NCBI GenBank assembly: GCA_019752835.1
Contig: JAIELR010000188.1
Span: 1 to 5,623, forward strand
DNA length: 5,623 bases
Direction of reading: 5' to 3'
DNA from: Gammaproteobacteria bacterium
GTDB lineage: Bacteria; Pseudomonadota; Gammaproteobacteria; UBA1113
Of the stretch, positions 1 to 5,520 are shown piece by piece. Each line of letters starts with the position of its first letter. Position 1 is the first letter of the stretch. The notes below the pieces were generated by a model, which ran no database searches, was not told the DNA's origin, and saw nothing but the letters and a program-made list of their open reading frames with translations. The position numbers and the translations under genes were made by a program.

Positions 1-15
1 CCGCTGAAGGCGATA

Positions 16-92
16 CTTGTCGCGAATTTTTTGCTCCTTTTGGCGGACTCGGAGTCCCAAAAGGTCTTGCAAAAAAAACGCGACACTATCAA
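16..92. repeat. Long imperfect inverted repeat (hairpin) downstream of the kinase gene
   Basis: Outer arms tgtcgcg (18-24) and cgcgaca (79-85) are perfect complements. They are followed inward by a T6/A6 pairing (27-32 with 71-76), gc/gc, and then ccttttgg (36-43) with ccaaaagg (57-64). The centre is itself palindromic (ggactc 45-50, gagtcc 52-57). The element ends about 30 bp past the stop of the kinase gene and could stop transcription from either side or protect mRNA 3' ends. It lacks the terminal U-run of a classical intrinsic terminator, so a small palindromic repeat element is equally possible. The pairing is read directly; the role is inferred. Confidence 0.55.
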
Positions 93-121
93 GGGAGTTA
101 AGAAACAATGCCCTTCCATGA

Positions 122-1396
122 CTATATTTTAACGAAATGCAGAGTAAATTCAATATGACCACCGTCCATTATATCACACGTAATATCGCCGCCGAAACTT
201 TGCATTGTTAATTTACAGAATTTAAGTCCAATGCCCGTATTTTGTTGCGATTTGTTTTTATAAGTACAAAAAATATTATTGATTTTATCTGCTGCAACAT
301 TGCCTGCTGTATCTTTAATTTTAACTAAATTATGCGTACTTATTTCCTCGGTAGTAATATAAATTTCACCGCGCTTCTGCAAATGAATTTGCCGCAAAGC
401 ATTATTAACCAAATTGGCAATTACACGATAGATTAGCACTGGGCTACCCAAAAACTGAAAGTTATGCATCACGTTGAGATGAATTAATTCTTTTTCGTTA
501 GGCATAAAAGGATAGCGGTGCACCACATCTAGTAAACAGAGTTCAATTTCACAAGGTGCGAAATCTTCTTCAGTAAGAGAATCAGTTAAAAGTCGACTAA
601 TCGATCTCATTGTTGTATTGATAAACGCATTCATATCATCCATATTCTTTCGTATTTTTGTGTTCAAGGACCGAATTTGAGAAACTAAATCATGCATTTC
701 TGTCATTTGTTGTTTTGCCGGATCAGCCATATCTATATTCGCGCCTAATTTTTGCAAAGCATTATTCATCAAATCGGAGTAAATATGCATGCTAGATAAG
801 GGATTTTTTATATCGTGAGCAATACTGCCAGCCAAAATGACTGTTGACTCACGAAACTCTTTTTCAAGCACGACTTTTTTGTTGGCCTCTCTTTCATTTT
901 GTTGCGCTCTTCGGGTTTTTTTTTCGGCCTGTACTTGCGCAGTAATGTTGAGAGAAAGCCCTATGACACCTATTACTTCTTGATTACTATCTAGTAAAGG
1001 ATACCTGGAAGTGAAATAATAGTATTTCCTACCTTTTAGTACAACGATATCTCGTATATTAATATTTTTTTTAAACCGTATTACCCTAAAGTCTATTTTT
1101 TGTAGTTTAGGTGCTTCATTAGCCCAAGGCAAGTCAAAATCTGTCTTCCCAATAAAGTCAGTTAAAGAGTCCAAACCAGCAAGCTGCAATACCCTCTTAT
1201 TACAACCTAAATAACGACCGGCTAGATCTTTCCAATAAATATTAATAGGCATAGCCTCAATGATTTGATATAGGTAATTTTGATCCCAACCCATTGAAGT
1301 CATGAAAGGTAGAGAATCACATATAGGATGAAACTTCGCTTTTTTAACCATGTATAATGGTGAGAACTCTGTCTCAATTTTTGCTTCATCATTCAT
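122..1396 (-). CDS. PAS-domain sensor histidine kinase, soluble, LqsS/CqsS-like ATPase end
   Basis: This 424-residue protein is a two-component sensor kinase that should autophosphorylate on a histidine and pass phosphate to a response regulator not present here. A PAS domain spans about 40-155 (IYWKDLAGRYLGCN at 53-66, IGKTDFDLPW at 82-91, VIGVIGLSLNIT at 141-152). A charged linker helix (155-183) leads to the H-box IAHDIKNPLSS, with His194 as phospho-acceptor. The ATPase domain has the N-box NLVNNAL (328-334), a degenerate G1 box (DTAGN, 362-366, where DxGxG is usual), F376, and G2 TGIGL (387-391). The tail FCKLTMQSFGGDI resembles CqsS/LqsS-type kinases. There is no signal peptide or membrane segment, so it probably senses a cytosolic cue through PAS. 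The first ATG has only a weak GGAA upstream; Met16 (1351) is an alternative start. The gene stands alone, with an IS remnant upstream and a hairpin downstream. Kinase class is sure; the signal is unknown. Confidence 0.93.
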   Translation of the reverse strand: MNDEAKIETEFSPLYMVKKAKFHPICDSLPFMTSMGWDQNYLYQIIEAMPINIYWKDLAGRYLGCNKRVLQLAGLDSLTDFIGKTDFDLPWANEAPKLQKIDFRVIRFKKNINIRDIVVLKGRKYYYFTSRYPLLDSNQEVIGVIGLSLNITAQVQAEKKTRRAQQNEREANKKVVLEKEFRESTVILAGSIAHDIKNPLSSMHIYSDLMNNALQKLGANIDMADPAKQQMTEMHDLVSQIRSLNTKIRKNMDDMNAFINTTMRSISRLLTDSLTEEDFAPCEIELCLLDVVHRYPFMPNEKELIHLNVMHNFQFLGSPVLIYRVIANLVNNALRQIHLQKRGEIYITTEEISTHNLVKIKDTAGNVAADKINNIFCTYKNKSQQNTGIGLKFCKLTMQSFGGDITCDIMDGGHIEFTLHFVKI

Positions 1397-1431
1397 CTAG
1401 CGTCATTTCCATACTGCAAAGAACATATAGA

Positions 1432-1461
1432 AGTATACCTCTAATCCTATGAGTTGGTTAA
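1432..1461 (-). promoter_or_regulatory. Putative sigma-70 promoter of the kinase gene
   Basis: On the minus strand a good -10 box TATACT (1432-1437) lies 18 bp downstream of TTAACC (1456-1461), which matches the -35 consensus at four of six positions. Transcription would start near 1425 and give a leader of about 30 nt before the ATG at 1396. It is predicted by eye in AT-rich DNA, so chance matches are likely. Confidence 0.33.
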
Positions 1462-1552
1462 AAAAACATTTAAACATGTCATTTGTTTTAATAACCGGCA
1501 CCGTCAACCTATTGGGCTAACGAGATAAAATAGTTAAATAAAAAAGAGCGCG

Positions 1553-1982
1553 CCCTTAAATGCTAGGCGAATTTTGCCTATAAAACAATATCATTTCACG
1601 TTTTGGAAGCTTGGCCAATAATCAAGCGCTATTCTTGTACCGCTATGAGCGAAAAAGATTATACGCCGCCCACTATAGCCAATACCTCTGTCGATTTATT
1701 ACGGTGCATATCTCAGCAAGATACCATTTACCCCCACCTTTTGGCGCTCTTTTTTCAGTTGATTCACAAAACCTTGCCCACACGTTAAACCCCATTCTCG
1801 GATACTTTCATAGCTGACTTGGAGCCCCCCGACTGTGCAATAACTCTTCACCATCCCCCTAAGGCGCAGCATATAGCGATAATAGAGCTAAACCGCATGA
1901 CTCATCAACACGGCCCCGGGTGACGATAGCCTTTATGACGAACTGCAGCTTTCTTCTGGCATCGTCGGCTCCCCCCTTAAAT
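1553..1982. repeat. 9-bp direct repeat (cccttaaat) framing the IS remnant
   Basis: The sequence cccttaaat occurs at 1553-1561 and again at 1974-1982, enclosing 412 bp that carry the IS6-like transposase remnant. IS6-family insertions normally make an 8-bp target duplication, and ccttaaat would fit. Just inside, gctaggcgaattttgcc (left) and the reverse complement of the right end (gggagccgacgatgcc) match at scattered positions (G..AG.CGA...TGCC), possibly worn terminal inverted repeats. The repeat is certain; reading it as a target-site duplication is tentative. Confidence 0.35.
1612..1945 (-). pseudogene. Degraded IS6-family transposase fragment
   Basis: Minus-strand reading across several frames recovers the N-terminal half of an IS6/IS240-type DDE transposase. 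In order, it gives GYRHPGP then, after a frameshift, SHAV*LYYRYMLRLR (about 1873-1902, the stop replacing the usual Trp), VSYESIREW followed by GLTCGQGFVNQLKKERQK (1792-1818 and downstream), and INRQRYWL*WAA (around 1670-1690). These match the family pattern RFPPEIISHAVWLYxR, VSYExIRxWxxKFG and INGxxYWLWRAVD. At least two in-frame stops and several frameshifts kill it, and the C-terminal catalytic half is missing (family length is roughly 230 residues). It fills most of the gap between the kinase and CDPS-like genes. Short plus-strand open frames in this stretch are not genes. The identification is from recalled family motifs. Confidence 0.75.
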
Positions 1983-1998
1983 TCCTCAGTTTAGCATA

Positions 1999-3270
1999 TT
2001 AACTAAAACAAGTTGACTGTCCTGGTTGGCAGTCCTCCATCATAATAGTTGACAATAGGAGCGGCTCTAAATTAGTAGAAGTTGAACGTTTAAAGGGTGG
2101 TAGAGGGGGTTTACCTGATATTTGCGTGGCTGATACAAGAGCGTCTCCTAATTTCACCGCCAATTTTTCAATGAGCTGATCATAAGAAAAATCATCACGG
2201 TTAAACAATCGAATAAGTTTTTCAGCATCTTCAATTGCTGAGGTTACTATTTTTTGTAAAATTTTATCGATAGACGCATTATTTTTTTCGCGAATTGCTC
2301 CAATGAGATCTGTAATCATATTAGATTTGTTTGAGGGATAACGATGAATATGAAACATCGATGTATCTACTACGGTTTTTATCCAGCTGTCGATAAGCTC
2401 AGAATTTGGAAATGTTTTCGATTCAGGCGGCAAGGAGCGAGAGCGTATTTTTTTTGTTGAGCTAGAGCTGAAAAAAGTATCTTTGGAGATAATGACCTTA
2501 GAAAGAGTCTTAATTTGAGCCACGAGCGGTATCAATAAAGACTCGGGGAGCGAAATATTTTTATGAGGAATAAGAGACAACGGGTCCTTAAGTATTCGTG
2601 GGTAATTGTTAAGTAAGTATTTCATTGCTGGATTCAAATCGGTGGGGTTAACAAGATAGCCGCTCCAAGTAAATATAGCTGCGGATTCTTCTAAAACATA
2701 GGAAATAGAATTTAAGCTCTTTGGTAATAATTCCATTATGTAATTACCTATGTCGCTGTTTTCTTTAGCTTGTCTTGCTAATCGGTTTAATCCTGGAGCG
2801 GTGGAGTTTTGCACAGCTGATTGAAAAAAAGAATCACTCCAATATAACGCTTGTATATTTCTTAAGTGCAATCGAAAATCATCAGGCTCCAAGCATTGAT
2901 CCCAATAGGCAATTTCTACGATATTTTCATAGTATTCAAACATGGGTTGATATAATTGTAACCAATCTTTACCTTTTTGCTTACACTCTTCCCGTATTTC
3001 AGCTAACCTCTGAGCATTTTCTGCATCATAGTCCATATGATTATATTTTTGCAATGTATCAACTAGGATAATTCGAATTTTTTGAGGATTCAATTTCATA
3101 ATAGCATTAAAAATCGCAGGGAAATCACCATTATTTCTATGGTACATCAACCCGATACAAATAGGAACAATGAATAATTTGGCTGGGTCGATAAGCTGAA
3201 AAGTTGCCGGTTCCAAAAGAATAGCTTGTTTTTTGGGATCTACTTTTGGGGCTTCGATAGTATTTAACAT
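1999..3270 (-). CDS. Cyclodipeptide-synthase-like protein with C-terminal extension (Cys38 paralogue)
   Basis: The 423-residue product resembles tRNA-dependent cyclodipeptide synthases, which use two aminoacyl-tRNAs to make cyclic dipeptides in the cytosol. Aligned to recalled AlbC/XYP-type motifs: PICIGLMYH (36-44) sits on the GxSxGxxY nucleophile loop; IILVDTLQKYN (67-77) matches the strand ending in VDT or DTLQRHN; GKDW (100-103) and SDSFF (145-149) follow; and YVLEESAAIF (191-200) matches the Y178/E182 motif, giving Tyr191 and Glu195. Tyr218 in NPAMKYL is the candidate for Tyr202. The spacing Cys38-Tyr191 (153) is close to AlbC's 141. The essential serine is replaced by Cys38. Family members are about 240 residues; here a linker and a helical domain (291-385) shared with the neighbouring paralogue follow, then a proline-rich PPLPPFKR (388-395) and a Cys-containing tail. 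The start lacks a clear Shine-Dalgarno. No tailoring enzyme is nearby. Homology is likely; activity is unproven. Confidence 0.72.
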   Translation of the reverse strand: MLNTIEAPKVDPKKQAILLEPATFQLIDPAKLFIVPICIGLMYHRNNGDFPAIFNAIMKLNPQKIRIILVDTLQKYNHMDYDAENAQRLAEIREECKQKGKDWLQLYQPMFEYYENIVEIAYWDQCLEPDDFRLHLRNIQALYWSDSFFQSAVQNSTAPGLNRLARQAKENSDIGNYIMELLPKSLNSISYVLEESAAIFTWSGYLVNPTDLNPAMKYLLNNYPRILKDPLSLIPHKNISLPESLLIPLVAQIKTLSKVIISKDTFFSSSSTKKIRSRSLPPESKTFPNSELIDSWIKTVVDTSMFHIHRYPSNKSNMITDLIGAIREKNNASIDKILQKIVTSAIEDAEKLIRLFNRDDFSYDQLIEKLAVKLGDALVSATQISGKPPLPPFKRSTSTNLEPLLLSTIMMEDCQPGQSTCFS

Positions 3271-3382
3271 AGCACTTTGACCAGTTTTAAAAATTAAAAA
3301 CGTTTACCCATTCGATATAACACAGGTTAATGTCTGTTTTATTCCCTATATAAATAGAAGCAGACACTCCACATACAATTCT

Positions 3383-3388
3383 ATTATA
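3383..3388 (-). promoter_or_regulatory. Possible -10 box upstream of the Cys38 CDPS-like gene
   Basis: A perfect TATAAT reads on the minus strand here, about 112 bp before the ATG at 3270 and just past the palindromic repeat that ends the upstream gene. No convincing -35 box lies at 16-18 bp, though the upstream DNA is strongly T-rich. If used, the gene has its own promoter and a leader of about 105 nt. Weak evidence by eye. Confidence 0.27.
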
Positions 3389-3435
3389 TATTCAGGTAAA
3401 ATGCAAAATAAAAAAAATCCTTTCCTTATGACAAT

Positions 3436-3492
3436 CGAAGTCGCACACGACGTGCGGCTCCTCACGCTCGTCGCACGTTGTGTGCGACTTCG
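3436..3492. repeat. REP-like palindromic element, complete copy
   Basis: Two 21-nt arms (3436-3456 and 3472-3492) are inverted complements with one mismatch at 3479, around a 15-nt loop (3457-3471). The core arm is gaagtcgcacacgacgtgcg. It is much more GC-rich than its surroundings. A second, partial copy occurs at 5188-5227. On the minus strand the hairpin is followed about 16-20 nt later by a T-rich run (near 3411-3418), so it could work as an imperfect terminator or mRNA stabiliser for the 510-residue gene. It overlaps the 3' end of that gene and contains its stop codon. Confidence 0.85.
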
Positions 3493-4994
3493 GATGAAGA
3501 AAATCCATGTTTGGATAATGAGGCTTCTACGCCTGCTTGAAGTTCTTGCATGAGGGTATCATAAGCTACATTATAATCTTCAACAAGGCATTCAGCCATT
3601 TGTATAGAAACTGATACGACGTGTTTTAGGACAATGTCCTCAACGTTTTCTATTTTTGCTTGAATTGCATTTATAAGCGTTGGGATACAATCTTGATAGG
3701 TTCTCTTATTTTTTTTATTCGCTGCTTCTGCGTTCCAAAGATTAATTTTTAGGGACAAATTCTCTATTGTTATGTCTATCCATTCTTGAACGCGTTCAAC
3801 ACATTTTAAAGTATCTTGCCCTTCAACTGTCTCAAAAAATAAGTTTTTATTTATTATGTTTTTTGTTATTTCTTTAGATGCTTCTTTTTTAACCTCTAGA
3901 GCAAAACTATCAGAGATCATTTTAGGTAAAAAAAGAGGCTTGTTAAAGTTTGCTGGATGTGGTTGAGAAAGATCAAGTTTAATTTTTTTTGACTTGTTAT
4001 AGAGAGTTTGTATTTTTGCTTGAAAGGGTATTAATTTAGTTGAGAGAGCCTTGTTCATTGAATTAATTTCTCTTATAATTTCCGTAAGATCTTTTATTTC
4101 GTTCTTGAGTTCAAGAGCATTTATAGGCTCAATAAGCTTAGAATTTTTTATCAGAGTCACGAGATCAAAATCATTCACCAGCGCAATGAAGCCAGAATTT
4201 TTTATCAGAGCAACAAGATCAGAATCCATCCACACTTCGAGATCAGGATTGCCTATCAAAGTGATGACACCTGGACTAATTAGAAGATTAGAGAGAATAG
4301 GTTTATTCATAAGCATAATGAAAGCACGATTTTTAATCAGATAGCTAACTGCAGGATTGGGTTTTTCAATGAAAAGCAGGCCCCCGTGCCATGCAACCAT
4401 AATCGCGCACTCTTCTAGAAGATGAAAAATTGCATTGCAAATGGGCATGGACATTTTATTTTTGTCAAATTTAAAAAGTTGCTTTTTTTCCATAGCCTCT
4501 TGGGTTAGTTGTTTCACTATAGGGGAAATAGACTTAAAAACAAGCTCTCTGAAGCTTGCGTCTGAGTGAAATAATTCGAGAAGGACTGCGAAATAGCCTT
4601 GGGTCAAAGAATTGTTTAAGTAATCCTTCCAATCTGTAATTGTTGTATTTTCATATGAGTTTAAAATTTCATGGTGACGTTTAACCCATTCTTGCCCTGG
4701 ATTTTTGGGTTCATTGTTCAACAACTCGAGCGTTTTTGGTTGAATATGCAGAGGATATTTCTTTAAATCAAAATTATTTAATGCGTAAATATAAACAACG
4801 TTAATTTTTGTAGGCTTGTACTTTGCTATTACGTCTTTATAAACCGCCTCAAAACTTGCATCTTGAGGCACACAACAATCAACACTGAGATTGCCATCTT
4901 TTTTATTATACGTTCTACCTATATGTACTGGAATAATCAACTCACCGTTAGGCAATTCATTCAAATCAGTTGGAAATATCGCTTTTTTAACCAT
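3462..4994 (-). CDS. Divergent cyclodipeptide-synthase-like protein with repeat insertion (His24 paralogue)
   Basis: This 510-residue protein is a paralogue of the 423-residue protein downstream of it and collinear with it: PVHIGRTYN (22-30), INVVYIYALNNF (64-75), GQEW (100-103), HSDASF (143-148), HLLEECAIMVAW (191-202) and NPAVSYL (213-219). Glu195, Trp202 and Tyr218 have identical numbering in both. The CDPS-like fold is therefore inferred mainly through the paralogue. At the position of the catalytic serine it has His24, and the Tyr178 equivalent is His191, so ordinary CDPS chemistry is doubtful. Residues about 228-295 are a hydrophobic repeat region with a clear 18-residue unit (DLVALIKNS 259-267, DLVTLIKNS 277-285), followed by a possible coiled coil. 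The C-terminal helical domain (400-497) matches 291-385 of the paralogue. The last nine residues (502-510) and the stop come from the palindromic repeat. The start has a strong GAGGAA site 8 nt upstream. Confidence 0.68.
   Translation of the reverse strand: MVKKAIFPTDLNELPNGELIIPVHIGRTYNKKDGNLSVDCCVPQDASFEAVYKDVIAKYKPTKINVVYIYALNNFDLKKYPLHIQPKTLELLNNEPKNPGQEWVKRHHEILNSYENTTITDWKDYLNNSLTQGYFAVLLELFHSDASFRELVFKSISPIVKQLTQEAMEKKQLFKFDKNKMSMPICNAIFHLLEECAIMVAWHGGLLFIEKPNPAVSYLIKNRAFIMLMNKPILSNLLISPGVITLIGNPDLEVWMDSDLVALIKNSGFIALVNDFDLVTLIKNSKLIEPINALELKNEIKDLTEIIREINSMNKALSTKLIPFQAKIQTLYNKSKKIKLDLSQPHPANFNKPLFLPKMISDSFALEVKKEASKEITKNIINKNLFFETVEGQDTLKCVERVQEWIDITIENLSLKINLWNAEAANKKNKRTYQDCIPTLINAIQAKIENVEDIVLKHVVSVSIQMAECLVEDYNVAYDTLMQELQAGVEASLSKHGFSSSEVAHNVRRA
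4140..4247 (-). repeat. In-frame 54-bp tandem repeat inside the His24 paralogue gene
   Basis: The stretch beginning agaattttttatcagag at 4140 recurs at 4194, a period of 54 bp that encodes an 18-residue unit (D-L-V-x-L-I-K-N-S). A weaker third unit follows with a 51-bp offset (aggattgcctatcaaag from 4245), and a looser resemblance occurs near 4326-4342. Retained DNA identity points to fairly recent expansion. The unit is hydrophobic with polar breaks and could form stacked helices. Confidence 0.7.
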
Positions 4995-5002
4995 GAAATT
5001 TC

Positions 5003-5008
5003 TTCCTC
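5003..5008 (-). promoter_or_regulatory. Ribosome-binding site of the 510-residue gene
   Basis: GAGGAA on the minus strand ends 8 nt before the ATG at 4994, a strong and well-placed Shine-Dalgarno that fixes this start. Neither of the other two intact genes has one as good. Confidence 0.75.
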
Positions 5009-5043
5009 ATTCATTTTTTGTTCAAAGAGCGCTATATTAGATT

Positions 5044-5187
5044 TTATACTCGATCTTCAAGTTTTTAAAGCTCGAGCGGCTATTGTTGGTAGTGGAGGGC
5101 CAATTATTGATCAATCCCATCGGCACCGTCAAGTTGTTTCGGTTGATATGCCAGGGCCTACGCATGGTGCGCCACGAAGCGCTGTAT
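5044..5187 (+). pseudogene. Possible plus-strand gene fragment, unidentified
   Basis: A plus-strand frame here reads FKARAAIVGSGGPIIDQS followed by HRHRQVVSVDMPGPTHGAPR. Its composition looks like coding sequence, with purine-rich (often G) first codon positions and T-rich third positions, unlike the antisense of a neighbouring gene. The frame runs straight into the truncated palindromic repeat at 5188 and ends at a TAA at 5259-5261. No start or ribosome-binding site of its own is evident: the open frame extends leftwards only by running antisense into the 510-residue gene. I read it as a stranded C-terminal piece of a lost gene. I do not recognise the family. It may also simply be non-coding. 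Confidence 0.28.
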
Positions 5188-5227
5188 CGAAGTCGCACAC
5201 GACGTGCGACGAGCGTAAGGAGCCGCA
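5188..5227. repeat. REP-like palindromic element, truncated copy
   Basis: The first 21-nt arm (5188-5208) is identical to 3436-3456. The loop (acgagcgtaaggagc) is the reverse complement of the loop at 3457-3471 with one difference, so this copy is inverted relative to the other. Only cgca of the second arm remains before unrelated sequence begins at about 5228. It can no longer fold as a full hairpin. With the copy at 3436-3492 it brackets the 510-residue gene. Confidence 0.8.
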
Positions 5228-5275
5228 GGTGAAATACAAGGGAATCGAAAACGGCGTGTAAGCGCCTCAAAAAAG

Positions 5276-5304
5276 TTGTTTATTGCTGAGTTTTATGCTA
5301 TCCT
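5276..5304 (+). promoter_or_regulatory. Putative sigma-70 promoter of the decayed plus-strand gene
   Basis: TTGTTT (5276-5281) and TATCCT (5299-5304) are separated by 17 bp. They are followed by a Shine-Dalgarno-like aaagggagag and an ATG at 5339-5341. The spacing is orderly for a genuine gene start, although the reading frame beyond it is broken. Confidence 0.4.
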
Positions 5305-5338
5305 AACTCGCAAGAGCAAAGGTAAAGGGAGAGACATC

Positions 5339-5520
5339 ATGAGCACATCCATACGATAATACCAAAACCGGTGAAATTCTAGAGTCAGAAGTGTTACGCA
5401 GTGATGACCATTAAAGAACTGGGTTATCGCCATGAAGAACAAATAGCCTTACTAAAATCGATTCAGGACATTAAATTACCAACTCGTTGCTAGTTTCCCG
5501 GCTTAGCGGTAGCATTGAAA
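5339..5520 (+). pseudogene. Frameshifted remnant of an unidentified gene, perhaps mobile-element derived
   Basis: The ATG at 5339 has a good ribosome-binding site but hits a stop after six codons. A protein-like reading continues in neighbouring frames: YDNTKTGEILESEVLRSDD (to about 5408), then a shift into MTIKELGYRHEEQIALLKSI and QDIKLPTRC ending at TAG 5491-5493, then FPGLAVALK to TGA 5521. At least two frameshifts and further stops make it non-functional. The N-terminal flavour recalls some transposase openings, but I cannot name a family. Nothing convincing is readable on this strand from 5521 to the window edge. Confidence 0.45.

Noticed and set aside
1491..1508. cggcaccgtcaa shared between about 1498 and 5118
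   Set aside because: A 12-bp match is expected by chance in a window of this size and the flanks do not match.
1603..1817. Two overlapping plus-strand open frames of 61 and 68 codons
   Set aside because: They lie antisense to the IS6-like transposase remnant, have no ribosome-binding site or recognisable domain, and are explained as shadows of the dead transposase.
2010..2020. Possible CaaX-type lipidation signal at the end of the 423-residue protein
   Set aside because: The protein ends T-C-F-S; the cysteine is third from the end, not fourth, so it does not fit CaaX.
2775..3071. 98-codon plus-strand open frame
   Set aside because: Fully antisense to the conserved CDPS-like domain of the 423-residue protein; composition is that of an antisense shadow.
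4051..4344. 97-codon plus-strand open frame with a repetitive sequence
   Set aside because: Its repetition comes from the 54-bp tandem repeat of the 510-residue gene on the other strand; no independent start signal.
3436..5227. CRISPR-like repeats
   Set aside because: Only two copies, about 1.7 kb apart, with internal palindromes and opposite loop orientation and no spacer array; these are REP-type elements.
5037..5270. 77-codon minus-strand open frame
   Set aside because: It overlaps the repeat and the coding-like plus-strand fragment, lacks a Shine-Dalgarno, and has an Arg-rich sequence typical of reading GC-rich repeats.
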